Positions 17,224-24,801 of a stretch of 64,000 nucleotides of DNA are shown here, in pieces. The position numbers were made by a program, and so were the translations under genes. Source of the DNA: an uncultured Eubacteriales bacterium (GTDB lineage Bacteria > Bacillota > Clostridia > Peptostreptococcales > Anaerovoracaceae); contig CACZAM010000002.1 of the NCBI GenBank assembly GCA_902779185.1, positions 1-64,000 of the forward strand. Direction: 5' to 3'. Each line of letters begins with the position of its first letter. Position 1 is the first letter of the stretch. Below the pieces are notes generated by a model that worked only from the letters and a program-made list of their open reading frames with translations, ran no database searches and was not told the DNA's origin.

Positions 17224-18304
17224 GACCAATTATTATGATCATGACGGACTCGTGACATCCGGTGGAAAGGGCCGAGATGACTATTTTGAGATGCTCAGAA
17301 GATGCGGTCTCGAACGAATAGAAATTCCCACTCTCAAAAAATGCCGGAGGGTCTCGGCCCCGGGAAGACTGGGAATGGAACTGAGACTTGCCGCTGTATG
17401 GAGGAAAGCTCTTAAAGGACTCGGCAGAGGTGATGTTCTTTTTATTCACAATCCGCCAAGCGAAAAATTCGTGGCTTTTCCTGAAGTGATTGCAAAAGCA
17501 GTGAGGAGAGGCTGCAGGGTGGCTGTCATCGTATTCGATTTAGAAAATTATCTGAAGCCATACTACAGCAGGACGCAGTCGATTAAATATATGCTGAGTC
17601 TCCGCGCGGAGAATAAGCTGCTCAGGATGGCCGATTTCATAATGGTGCATAATGACAGGATGAAGGAAACAGTAGTCTCCATGGGCTGTGATCCGGACTC
17701 GATAGCATCGGTCGGGGTCATGGATTATCTGAGAGATAACCCGCCGGACAGGGAAAGCATAGCCCGGAGGACAGGAAGAACACTCCCGCTGGTTTTCTGC
17801 GGAAATCTGATGCCTGAAAAAGCGGGGTTCCTTAGCAATCTGCCTGATGAACTTACAATAAGCCTTTACGGACCGGGATATCAGGGCGGTAATAGCACAA
17901 ATATTGATTATAAAGGAAGCGTGCCTTCTGTAGAACTTATGGATGTAATATCAGGATCATTTGGCCTGGTATGGGATGGCATATCATCTGATACAGGACG
18001 GGGTACGGGCGGAGAATACCTAAGAATAAATAATCCGCATAAATTCGCGCTTTATGTAGCAAGCGGACTCCCTGTCATAGTATGGAAAGAGTCCGCCATG
18101 GCGGATATGGTGATAAAGGAAAATATCGGATTTGCGGTTAACAGTCTTGCAGAAGTGAAAGAACTTATAGACGGCATGACAGATGAGGAGTATGCAGCGA
18201 TGCGTGATAACGCGATCAGAATAGGATGCACCATGCGCAGAGGAGATCACATAAGGGCAGCTGTAAACCAGATAATCAGGATGGCGGAATCAGGGGACCG
18301 GTAA
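17207..18304 (+). CDS. Glycosyltransferase, beta-1,6-galactofuranosyltransferase-like (GT-B)
   Basis: This 365-residue protein begins MYYYAETNYYDHDGLVTSGGKGRDDYFEML and contains DVLFIHNPPSEKF, VFDLENY, FIMVHNDRMKE, VFCGNLMPEKAGFL and NPHKFALYVASGLPVIVWKESAMADMV. These features match WbbI-type enzymes that transfer galactofuranose. It lies directly upstream of UDP-galactopyranose mutase, which makes the donor. There is a GAGG site before the ATG, inside the flippase gene end. The acceptor linkage is inferred, not shown. Confidence 0.82.
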   Translation: MYYYAETNYYDHDGLVTSGGKGRDDYFEMLRRCGLERIEIPTLKKCRRVSAPGRLGMELRLAAVWRKALKGLGRGDVLFIHNPPSEKFVAFPEVIAKAVRRGCRVAVIVFDLENYLKPYYSRTQSIKYMLSLRAENKLLRMADFIMVHNDRMKETVVSMGCDPDSIASVGVMDYLRDNPPDRESIARRTGRTLPLVFCGNLMPEKAGFLSNLPDELTISLYGPGYQGGNSTNIDYKGSVPSVELMDVISGSFGLVWDGISSDTGRGTGGEYLRINNPHKFALYVASGLPVIVWKESAMADMVIKENIGFAVNSLAEVKELIDGMTDEEYAAMRDNAIRIGCTMRRGDHIRAAVNQIIRMAESGDR

Positions 18305-18305
18305 T

Positions 18306-19454
18306 ATGGACATGAATGGAAAAACTTATGATTTTCTTATAGTCGGAGCCGGCCTCTATGGATCGGTGATGGCAAGAGAACTCACGGACAGGGGCTTCAG
18401 TGTTCTTGTAGCTGAGCGGCGCAGCCATATCGGCGGCAATGCATATACAGAAGAGCGTGCCGGGATAATCGTTCACAGGTATGGACCGCATATATTCCAC
18501 ACGGACAATGAAGAGGTGTGGAGATATGTAAACAGATTTGCTGATTTCATAGGCTTCATCAACAGGCCGGCGGCAGTATATAAAGGTGAGATATACTCTC
18601 TGCCGTTCAATATGAAAACCTTCGAAAAGATGTGGGGTGTAACAGACCCAGGAGAAGCCCGGAGAATAATACAGTCACAGTCAGCTTCGGCATGCCCGGA
18701 AGGGACAGAGCCCCGAAACCTCGAAGAACAGGCAATAAGCATGGTTGGCACTGATATCTATGAGAGACTCGTAAAGGGTTATTCCGAAAAACAGTGGGGC
18801 AGAAAATGCAGTGAACTTCCGGCATATTATATTAAACGCCTGCCTCTTAGATTCAGTTATGACGACAATTATTATGACGATAAGTACCAGGGTATACCTG
18901 AAGGCGGATATACGCCGATGATTGGAAAGCTGCTGAGCGGTATCAAAGTGATCACTGACACTGACTTTCTTGATCCTGATAACAGGGACCGTCTCGGAAA
19001 ACTTGCTGCAAAAATAATTTTCAGCGGACCCATTGATGCGTACTATGAATACTGTTACGGGAAGCTTGATTACAGAAGTGTGAGGTTCGAAGAAGAGAAG
19101 ATCGAAGGCGTCAGGTATTATCAGGACAGAGCTGTTATAAACTATACCGATCAGCTGATACCTTACACAAGAGTGACAGAGCATAAGCGTTTTGTTCCGG
19201 ACGCAGAAACTACGCTGAAAGACTATACGATAATAACAAAAGAATATCCTCAGGCTCATACTGAAGAAAACGAAGCTTTTTACCCTGTAACAGATGAAAA
19301 GAACAGAAGCCTGATAGCCAGGTACAGGAAGCTTGCCGATGCCGATGAAAGTGTGCACTTCGGCGGAAGACTGGGATGCTTCAGGTATTACGATATGGAT
19401 GATGTCATAGCGGAAGCCCTTGCTGACGCTGATTTGCTGACAGAGAAGAAATGA
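18306..19454 (+). CDS. glf: UDP-galactopyranose mutase
   Basis: This 382-residue flavoenzyme has an N-terminal FAD-binding motif FLIVGAGLYGSVMARELTDRG, VAERRSHIGGNAY, the conserved RYGPHIFHTD, LPFNMKTFEKMWG, GYSEKQWG and PIDAYYEYCYG. It interconverts UDP-galactopyranose and UDP-galactofuranose by way of a reduced flavin adduct, so the cluster's glycan probably contains galactofuranose. Length and motifs are normal for the family. It overlaps the next gene by 4 bases (ATGA), which ties translation of the glycan cluster to the double transferase that belongs to the ArsS-type gene set. Confidence 0.97.
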   Translation: MDMNGKTYDFLIVGAGLYGSVMARELTDRGFSVLVAERRSHIGGNAYTEERAGIIVHRYGPHIFHTDNEEVWRYVNRFADFIGFINRPAAVYKGEIYSLPFNMKTFEKMWGVTDPGEARRIIQSQSASACPEGTEPRNLEEQAISMVGTDIYERLVKGYSEKQWGRKCSELPAYYIKRLPLRFSYDDNYYDDKYQGIPEGGYTPMIGKLLSGIKVITDTDFLDPDNRDRLGKLAAKIIFSGPIDAYYEYCYGKLDYRSVRFEEEKIEGVRYYQDRAVINYTDQLIPYTRVTEHKRFVPDAETTLKDYTIITKEYPQAHTEENEAFYPVTDEKNRSLIARYRKLADADESVHFGGRLGCFRYYDMDDVIAEALADADLLTEKK

Positions 19455-20821
19455 AAAAAGACAGTATCAGAAAAAAGAGAAACGCATATGTGCTTTTTAC
19501 AAGAGAGCCTGTTCCGGGCTTTACAAAGACGAGGCTCATGCCTTACTATACCGCGGAACAGTGTGCAGAGCTGCATGAATGCTTTCTGCGCGATATCGCG
19601 CATGAAATGATGGGCAGGGATTTTGACATCATTGTTTCCTACACAGGCGGCGAGCCGTCATTTCTGAAAAAGACATTCGGCAGAAAGGCAAAATACATCG
19701 AACAGCGCGGCAACGGACTTGGTCAGAGGATGGAAAACGCGATATCGGATGTGCTGGCAATGGGATATGAGAAGGCCGTTTTGACCGGCTCAGATATACC
19801 GGAACTCGAAGCAGAGACTATCGAAGCATCATTTGCGATGCTGAGCGCCTCAGATATAGTAATAGGACCTACATCAGATGGCGGGTACTATCTTATAGGG
19901 ATGAAAAAATTGCTCCATGAGGCTTTTGATGTAAAAACATACGGAGTCTCTACCGTATTCGAAGAAACTGTAAGTGCAATCAAGGCAAAAGAGCTTACTG
20001 TTGCAAAAGTTGACGAATATCAGGATATTGACACCAATGAAGATCTCGCTGATCTTCGGAGGAGAATTGTTGAGGACATACATCTCAGGCGTTCAGAAAC
20101 CGGTCGCTTTGTCGCTGAAAACCTCAGAATCTCAGTGATCGTACCGGTCTTTAATGAAGAGAAGAAGGCAGGATCAATGAAAGCACAACTCAAAAAAGCC
20201 ACTCAGGGCAGAAGCGATATCGAGGTAATCTTTGTAGATGGAGAAAGCACTGACAGCACGCTTGAGGTTTTGGGAGATGATTTTACTGTTCTGAGGAGCA
20301 AAAAAGGAAGAGCTGTTCAGATGAACACCGGAGCCATAAACAGCACCGGAGATGTGCTGTTCTTTCTGCATTGTGACAGTACTCTTCCTGAAGACTTTAT
20401 ATCAGAGATAAAAAACTGCATGAAGAGAAAACTGTTCGGCTGTTTTGGAGTAAAATTTGACTCGCGTAATTTCTTTATGCTCACCAACAGGATAATATCC
20501 AACAACAGAGCGGCTCTCGGAGGCCTGGCTTTCGGCGATCAGGGTATTTTTATTGACCGAAGGCTTTTTCTTGAAGCAGGAATGTTTCCGGAGATTCCTG
20601 TGATGGAGGACTATGAGTTTTCCCGCAGGATGAAGCGCATGGGATACAGGCCGGTCATGACACGTCACAGGATACTGACTTCGTCCAGGAGATATGGAAA
20701 AAGTACAGTAAGTATTGTTAAGACAGAGATGTTGATGTGGTATCTTCGCATGCTTTACAGACATGGTACAGACCCCGGGAGACTGAGAGTCCTGTATAAA
20801 GATATAAGAGAGAAGCATTAG
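19451..20821 (+). CDS. Fused TIGR04282/TIGR04283-type double transferase (ArsS-system associated)
   Basis: This is a 456-residue fusion. Residues about 10-215 are a DUF2064/TIGR04282-type nucleotidyl/glycosyl transferase (LFTREPVPGFTKTRL, LTGSDIPEL, IGPTSDGGYYLIG). Residues 227-456 are a TIGR04283-type family 2 transferase (ISVIVPVFNEE, FVDGESTDST, SKKGRAVQMNTGA, LFFLHCDSTLP, FPEIPVMEDYEFSRRMKRMG). Both families are named for their association with ArsS-type ('rSAM/selenodomain', now arsenosugar biosynthesis) systems and are usually separate genes. It starts in a 4-base overlap with glf, so it is expressed with the glycan cluster, yet its families pair with the genes at 798-5540. The candidate operator at 20817-20833 overlaps its stop codon. 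Confidence 0.85.
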   Translation: MKKDSIRKKRNAYVLFTREPVPGFTKTRLMPYYTAEQCAELHECFLRDIAHEMMGRDFDIIVSYTGGEPSFLKKTFGRKAKYIEQRGNGLGQRMENAISDVLAMGYEKAVLTGSDIPELEAETIEASFAMLSASDIVIGPTSDGGYYLIGMKKLLHEAFDVKTYGVSTVFEETVSAIKAKELTVAKVDEYQDIDTNEDLADLRRRIVEDIHLRRSETGRFVAENLRISVIVPVFNEEKKAGSMKAQLKKATQGRSDIEVIFVDGESTDSTLEVLGDDFTVLRSKKGRAVQMNTGAINSTGDVLFFLHCDSTLPEDFISEIKNCMKRKLFGCFGVKFDSRNFFMLTNRIISNNRAALGGLAFGDQGIFIDRRLFLEAGMFPEIPVMEDYEFSRRMKRMGYRPVMTRHRILTSSRRYGKSTVSIVKTEMLMWYLRMLYRHGTDPGRLRVLYKDIREKH

Positions 20822-20833
20822 ACCCGGTCTAAT
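20817..20833. promoter_or_regulatory. Candidate operator, copy 2 (perfect-arm 17-bp inverted repeat)
   Basis: ATTAGAC-CCG-GTCTAAT has perfectly complementary 7-base arms. It overlaps the stop codon of the double transferase and lies 136 bases before the YdjY lipoprotein gene. It matches the site at 734-750 at 14 of 17 positions. The 20834-20968 stretch is AT-rich and probably holds the promoter for the next operon, but I cannot assign -35/-10 boxes with confidence. Confidence 0.6.
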
Positions 20834-20968
20834 ATATAGAATTGGATTATTAAATCCTGCGATCGTATTGAATGTATCTATTTGTTAGTAGTCTTTAATG
20901 CAGATAAGATAACTATGTATGAATATGCAATCAGCATATATCACTTTTCAATTGAGAGGAGAAACATC

Positions 20969-21661
20969 ATGAAGAAGAAATCGCTTATTCTTTTCCTGAC
21001 TCTTGTCCTTGCATTCTGTCTGGCAGCATGCGGCGGATCTGCTGAGCCTGCAGAAGAGCCTGCTGAGGAACCTGCAGAAGAAACTGCTGAAGAGACTGCA
21101 CCAACACCTGAAGCTGCTCCGGAAGATGTGGTAGTAGACGCAGAGAACCACACAGTAACGATAACAGCACAGCTGAACGGAACTTTCTTCGATCAGTCCA
21201 CGATGCACTACTGTGTATGGAAAGACGGCGGTATGGGCGACAAGTGCATGTTCGCTGCGTATTGCAGTGCTGAAGATTTCTATAACGGAATGGTAGAAGC
21301 AGGCGGCGAGCCATGGAATACCACGACTGACAAAATTGCTGACGGAGAGTTCACCGATGGCCAGAAAGTTGATGTCAGTCTGACATGGGACGGACAGGAT
21401 ACACCTGTAGCTATGGTGGATTCTGTTAAGACCGCTGACGGTAAACTGAACATTGATATGAGATTCTCCGGTAACCTTCAGAACAACAAGGACTGCGGAT
21501 CCGGCTGTATCGCATGCCTTAACAGCTGCTGGGCCGGTGTGACATCAAATGCGTCGTACGGATACAACGCTATCGATTCCGGCGAGGTATCGGCATTCCT
21601 AGATGACAGTGTGATGCCTGCAGACGGCACCGACGTTCATATTACATTCGCGCTTAAGTAA
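20969..21661 (+). CDS. YdjY-like domain lipoprotein
   Basis: This 230-residue lipoprotein has the signal MKKKSLILFLTLVLAFCLAACGG with lipobox L-A-A-C21. An acidic repeat linker (AEEP/AEET units, about 25-50) comes before the YdjY-like domain. The domain ends DMRFSG...DCGSGCIACLNSCWAGVTSNASYGY, and its Cys pattern GCIxC-x3-SC-xG matches the C-terminus of the multi-rhodanese protein at 2718-5540. In E. coli, YdjY is encoded between the TVP38-type genes ydjX and ydjZ, as here it precedes two TVP38-type genes. GAGGAG precedes the ATG at 20969; farther in-frame starts would put extra residues before the lipoprotein signal. The Cys cluster suggests a redox or metal/chalcogen-binding role outside the membrane. 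Confidence 0.82.
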   Translation: MKKKSLILFLTLVLAFCLAACGGSAEPAEEPAEEPAEETAEETAPTPEAAPEDVVVDAENHTVTITAQLNGTFFDQSTMHYCVWKDGGMGDKCMFAAYCSAEDFYNGMVEAGGEPWNTTTDKIADGEFTDGQKVDVSLTWDGQDTPVAMVDSVKTADGKLNIDMRFSGNLQNNKDCGSGCIACLNSCWAGVTSNASYGYNAIDSGEVSAFLDDSVMPADGTDVHITFALK

Positions 21662-21705
21662 AACACAGATCCCTGATGGATCGGATTATTATACAGGAAC
21701 AATAA

Positions 21706-23028
21706 ATGAGTTCAGATAAAAAAGAAAAGGATCTTCTGAAAGAGGATCTGCAGGCAGGTAAACATGCCGCATCAGAAGGAAAGGGCGAAAAACACCTTGC
21801 TGCAGGCACTGAAGACGAAGAGCAGAAAAAAGGAAGCTGGACCGGAAGAATCATAATCATCGTTCTGTTTCTGGCTGCTCTCGGAGTCTATTTCGCGGTA
21901 CCGTCAGTACACGGATGGGTCAACAAGGTAATCGTGATGTTCCAGACCGGCAACTTCGACGACATGCATGCCTTTATTGCCCAGTACGGCAAATGGGCCA
22001 TGGCCATATCGTTTCTGCTGATGGTATTCCAGTCGATAGCGGCGCCTCTTCCGGCATTTTTCATTACACTTACAAATGCCAATCTTTTCGGGTGGTGGCA
22101 GGGCTGCATTCTCTCGTGGGTGTCGTCCATGACGGGAGCAGCCATGTGCTTCTGGATCGCCAGGATACTCGGAAGAGACGTTGTAGAGAAGATCTGCACA
22201 AAGGGCGCCCTGCTTTCAATCGAGGAATTCTTTGCCAAATACGGCAAGCGCTGCATACTTGTTGCAAGACTCCTGCCGTTCATATCATTTGATATCGTAT
22301 CCTATGCCGCAGGTCTTACGGCGATGGACTTCTGGGGCTTCTTCATTGCTACAGGTGTAGGCCAGATGCCTGCATGTATCGTGTACTCATATGTAGGAGG
22401 AATGCTCACCGGAGGCGCTAAAAAGATGTTCATCGGTCTGATGTGCCTCTTTGCTCTTGCAATAGTGGTCATCCTGATAAAGCAGGTATATAACGCGAGC
22501 CAGAAGAAAAAAGAAGAGGCTGCAAAAGAAGCGGGTGAAGTTTACTACCGTGAGCCTTCAAATCCCGCAAGGCTTTTCAGCAAGTTTTATAACTCAGGGA
22601 TCTGGGCAATGGTAGCGGCCCTTGTATGCTCAGGTATACCAAAAATAACAGGGGCAATGAATATCGGATGGGTGTATCTCGGCCTCTGGCTGGGATTGTT
22701 CGCAATCGCTCTTCTGTTCAGAAGATTCAAATGCGGTCCGGTGTTTACTGCCATAAGTACGGTTGCCTCAATGGCGGCGATTTACCTTCTGTGCGGAACA
22801 GCCGCAGCGCTTGGACGCAAACCTGCCGGAATAGTCAGAATGGGCCTTGGTCTGAGGACTGTGCCTCTGACTACATTCAACATCATTTTCTCAGTCTTCA
22901 TCATAGCAGGATTCATTATCATAGTTCTTCTTTGGAAAAGGCAGAAGGGCATAGATGCGGCTTCGCTCGAAGAATATGAGCGAATGAAGGCGGAAGCACA
23001 GTCTGAAAAGGAAACGGCAGCACAGTAA
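21706..23028 (+). CDS. TVP38/TMEM64 family membrane protein with extra C-terminal membrane domain
   Basis: This is a 440-residue protein. Residues 1-45 are charged and cytoplasmic. Residues about 50-265 form a VTT (TVP38/TMEM64, DedA-like) domain with LVARLLPFISFDIVSYAAGL and GVGQMPACIVYSYVGG. After a charged linker, residues about 290-425 add roughly four more helices not found in ordinary members, which have about 200-230 residues. It resembles E. coli YdjX/YdjZ by domain. VTT proteins are linked to lipid scrambling or small-molecule transport; the substrate here is unknown. The stop and next start share one base (TAATG), and the three downstream genes appear to form one operon. Confidence 0.85.
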   Translation: MSSDKKEKDLLKEDLQAGKHAASEGKGEKHLAAGTEDEEQKKGSWTGRIIIIVLFLAALGVYFAVPSVHGWVNKVIVMFQTGNFDDMHAFIAQYGKWAMAISFLLMVFQSIAAPLPAFFITLTNANLFGWWQGCILSWVSSMTGAAMCFWIARILGRDVVEKICTKGALLSIEEFFAKYGKRCILVARLLPFISFDIVSYAAGLTAMDFWGFFIATGVGQMPACIVYSYVGGMLTGGAKKMFIGLMCLFALAIVVILIKQVYNASQKKKEEAAKEAGEVYYREPSNPARLFSKFYNSGIWAMVAALVCSGIPKITGAMNIGWVYLGLWLGLFAIALLFRRFKCGPVFTAISTVASMAAIYLLCGTAAALGRKPAGIVRMGLGLRTVPLTTFNIIFSVFIIAGFIIIVLLWKRQKGIDAASLEEYERMKAEAQSEKETAAQ

Positions 23029-23714
23029 TGGACATGATCAGAAAGAATGCTAAGTTAATAGTTTTCGTGCTGCTGATCGTATTAATATTCGTGCTCAATC
23101 AGAAATTCGGATGGTCAGATTATCTGAGCAATACTGAGAATCTGAAATTCCTGTCAGAAATGATAAAAGAACACTTCGCACTGGCAGCGCTGATCTATAT
23201 CGGGCTTACTGTGATAGCCTGTGTGGTACTTGCGCTGCCCGGAGTGACTTTTGCGATACTTGCGGCAATCATTTTCGGGCCGTGGTGGGGAACGCTGTTC
23301 TGCCTGATAGCTACAACGCTTGGTGCGATCATTGCTTTCATAGTCGGAAGGTTCTTTCTTAAGGATTCGATCAAACCGATGGTTGAGAAAAGCGCATTGC
23401 TGAAAAGACTTCTCTTTGATGAAGCGGATAAAAGTGATATAGTTCTGCTTGCGATAACCAGGCTTGTGCCGATATTTCCGTATAACATACAGAACTTTGC
23501 ATACGGCATTACGGACATCTCGCTTTTGCATTATTCCCTTTACACATTCGTGTTCATGATACCGGGTGTTGCACTGTATACTATTGGTACCGCAGGCTTT
23601 ACTTCGGGAGGAAACCGCTGGCTCTATTTCGGCATTGCGGCTGCTCTTCTGGTAATAGTGATGCTGCTCGGCTGGCTCATTCGCAGAAAGTATCTTTCAA
23701 AATATGATAAATGA
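23028..23714 (+). CDS. TVP38/TMEM64 family membrane protein (YdjX/YdjZ type)
   Basis: This 228-residue protein of standard family length has a VTT domain. It has LPGVTFAILAAIIFGPWWGTLFCLIATTLGAIIAFIVGRFF, the re-entrant motif AITRLVPIFPYNIQNFAYGI and a final helix before RRKYLSKYDK. It is the second of two adjacent VTT proteins, a pairing also seen in the E. coli ydjXYZ arrangement. It overlaps the upstream gene by one base and the downstream gene by 11 bases, so the three are probably co-translated. Confidence 0.9.
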   Translation: MDMIRKNAKLIVFVLLIVLIFVLNQKFGWSDYLSNTENLKFLSEMIKEHFALAALIYIGLTVIACVVLALPGVTFAILAAIIFGPWWGTLFCLIATTLGAIIAFIVGRFFLKDSIKPMVEKSALLKRLLFDEADKSDIVLLAITRLVPIFPYNIQNFAYGITDISLLHYSLYTFVFMIPGVALYTIGTAGFTSGGNRWLYFGIAAALLVIVMLLGWLIRRKYLSKYDK

Positions 23715-24759
23715 ATACATCAGAAATCCCAAATACCGCAGTGCTTTCGGACTCCCGCCTGAGGTAACGGAAACGTACACCTTGCTGGCACAGGGTGAGT
23801 ATAATGTTAATTATCTGTTTGCGCATCCGCTTACGGGGCGCAAACTTATTTTGCGTGTCAATACCGGCAGCCAGATGCACCTTTCCAGGCAGATAGAGTA
23901 TGAAGCCCATGCGCTCAGTCTGCTCGGTGAAAGCGGCCGGACACCTGCAGTTTATTATGTCGACGGCTCAAAGAAATTAATAGAATATGGCACCCTCGTT
24001 ATGGAATATCTTCCTGGAAGATATCCTGCTTACGAAAGCAGGGATGATATGCGTGCAGTAATGGAGTGTATGTCAGATATACATAGTGTATACATTCCAC
24101 CGGGGGATGTCGTTTACGGAGAGCCGTTCGGAGATGACTGTGTTCCGCGTGATACACTTAGGCTGATTGCTCCGCAAAGCCCGCTCAGGTCAATACTTGA
24201 CGAATGCGAACTCATGGTTTCCACTTACATGGATTCAGACATTGGTGATGAAAAGATCAAAATGAGAATGAGGCGGCTCCTTGACAGAGGTCATGAGATC
24301 CTTGAACACCTTCCGGAAAACACAGACTTCACAAGGTGCTGCATAAATACGGAACTGAATTCGACAAACTTTCTCATTGATGATAATGGATTCGCAAGGC
24401 TTGTAGACTGGGAGAAGCCGTTGTATGGTGACCCGGCTCAGGATCTCGGTCATCTGCTCGCACCTACAACTACGTTCTGGAAGACTGATACAGTATTGAC
24501 TCCGGAAGAGACTGACAGACTTATTGATAGCTATATTGAGGCTGTTAACGGAAGATTTGATACAGCAGGCATAAAGGAGCGTACAAAAGTATTTATAAAC
24601 ATAACCTGCCTGAGAGGACTCACATGGTGCGCAATGGCATGGATAGAATATCAGGATCCTGATAAGCTTATAGCAAATGAAAGCACCAGAAAGAAGCTGG
24701 GCGATTACCTGAGCGACAGCTTTCTGAGTGATATTGAGAGGAGACTTGGCGTCAGATGA
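23704..24759 (+). CDS. APH-like phosphotransferase with altered catalytic loop
   Basis: This 351-residue protein has the aminoglycoside/choline phosphotransferase fold: the nucleotide-binding lobe GEYNVNYLFAHPLTGRKLILRVNTGS, the hinge LVMEYLPGR, and the metal-binding LVDWEKPLYGDPAQDLGHLL. The catalytic loop, HGD-x4-N in most relatives, reads INTELNSTN here. The His is replaced by Asn and the catalytic Asp by Glu, while the final Asn remains. It may therefore be a distinct subfamily, weakly active, or act on a special substrate. It is the last gene of the lipoprotein/VTT operon, before a strong terminator. A link to the glycan or to the ArsS-like product is inferred from position only. Confidence 0.78.
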   Translation: MINEYIRNPKYRSAFGLPPEVTETYTLLAQGEYNVNYLFAHPLTGRKLILRVNTGSQMHLSRQIEYEAHALSLLGESGRTPAVYYVDGSKKLIEYGTLVMEYLPGRYPAYESRDDMRAVMECMSDIHSVYIPPGDVVYGEPFGDDCVPRDTLRLIAPQSPLRSILDECELMVSTYMDSDIGDEKIKMRMRRLLDRGHEILEHLPENTDFTRCCINTELNSTNFLIDDNGFARLVDWEKPLYGDPAQDLGHLLAPTTTFWKTDTVLTPEETDRLIDSYIEAVNGRFDTAGIKERTKVFINITCLRGLTWCAMAWIEYQDPDKLIANESTRKKLGDYLSDSFLSDIERRLGVR

Positions 24760-24778
24760 TCCGGACGAATAAGACAAG

Positions 24779-24801
24779 AAAAAAGGGCATCGCCCTTTTT
24801 T
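24779..24801. terminator. Bidirectional intrinsic terminator
   Basis: The perfect inverted repeat AAAAAAGGGC-ATC-GCCCTTTTTT serves both converging genes. It touches the stop codon of the minus-strand nucleoside-hydrolase/PadR gene. Confidence 0.9.

Noticed and set aside
6767..19454. Glycan cluster as a recent mobile insertion
   Set aside because: No transposase, integrase, tRNA, direct repeats or target-site duplications were found at the borders, and gene overlaps join it to its right-hand neighbour.
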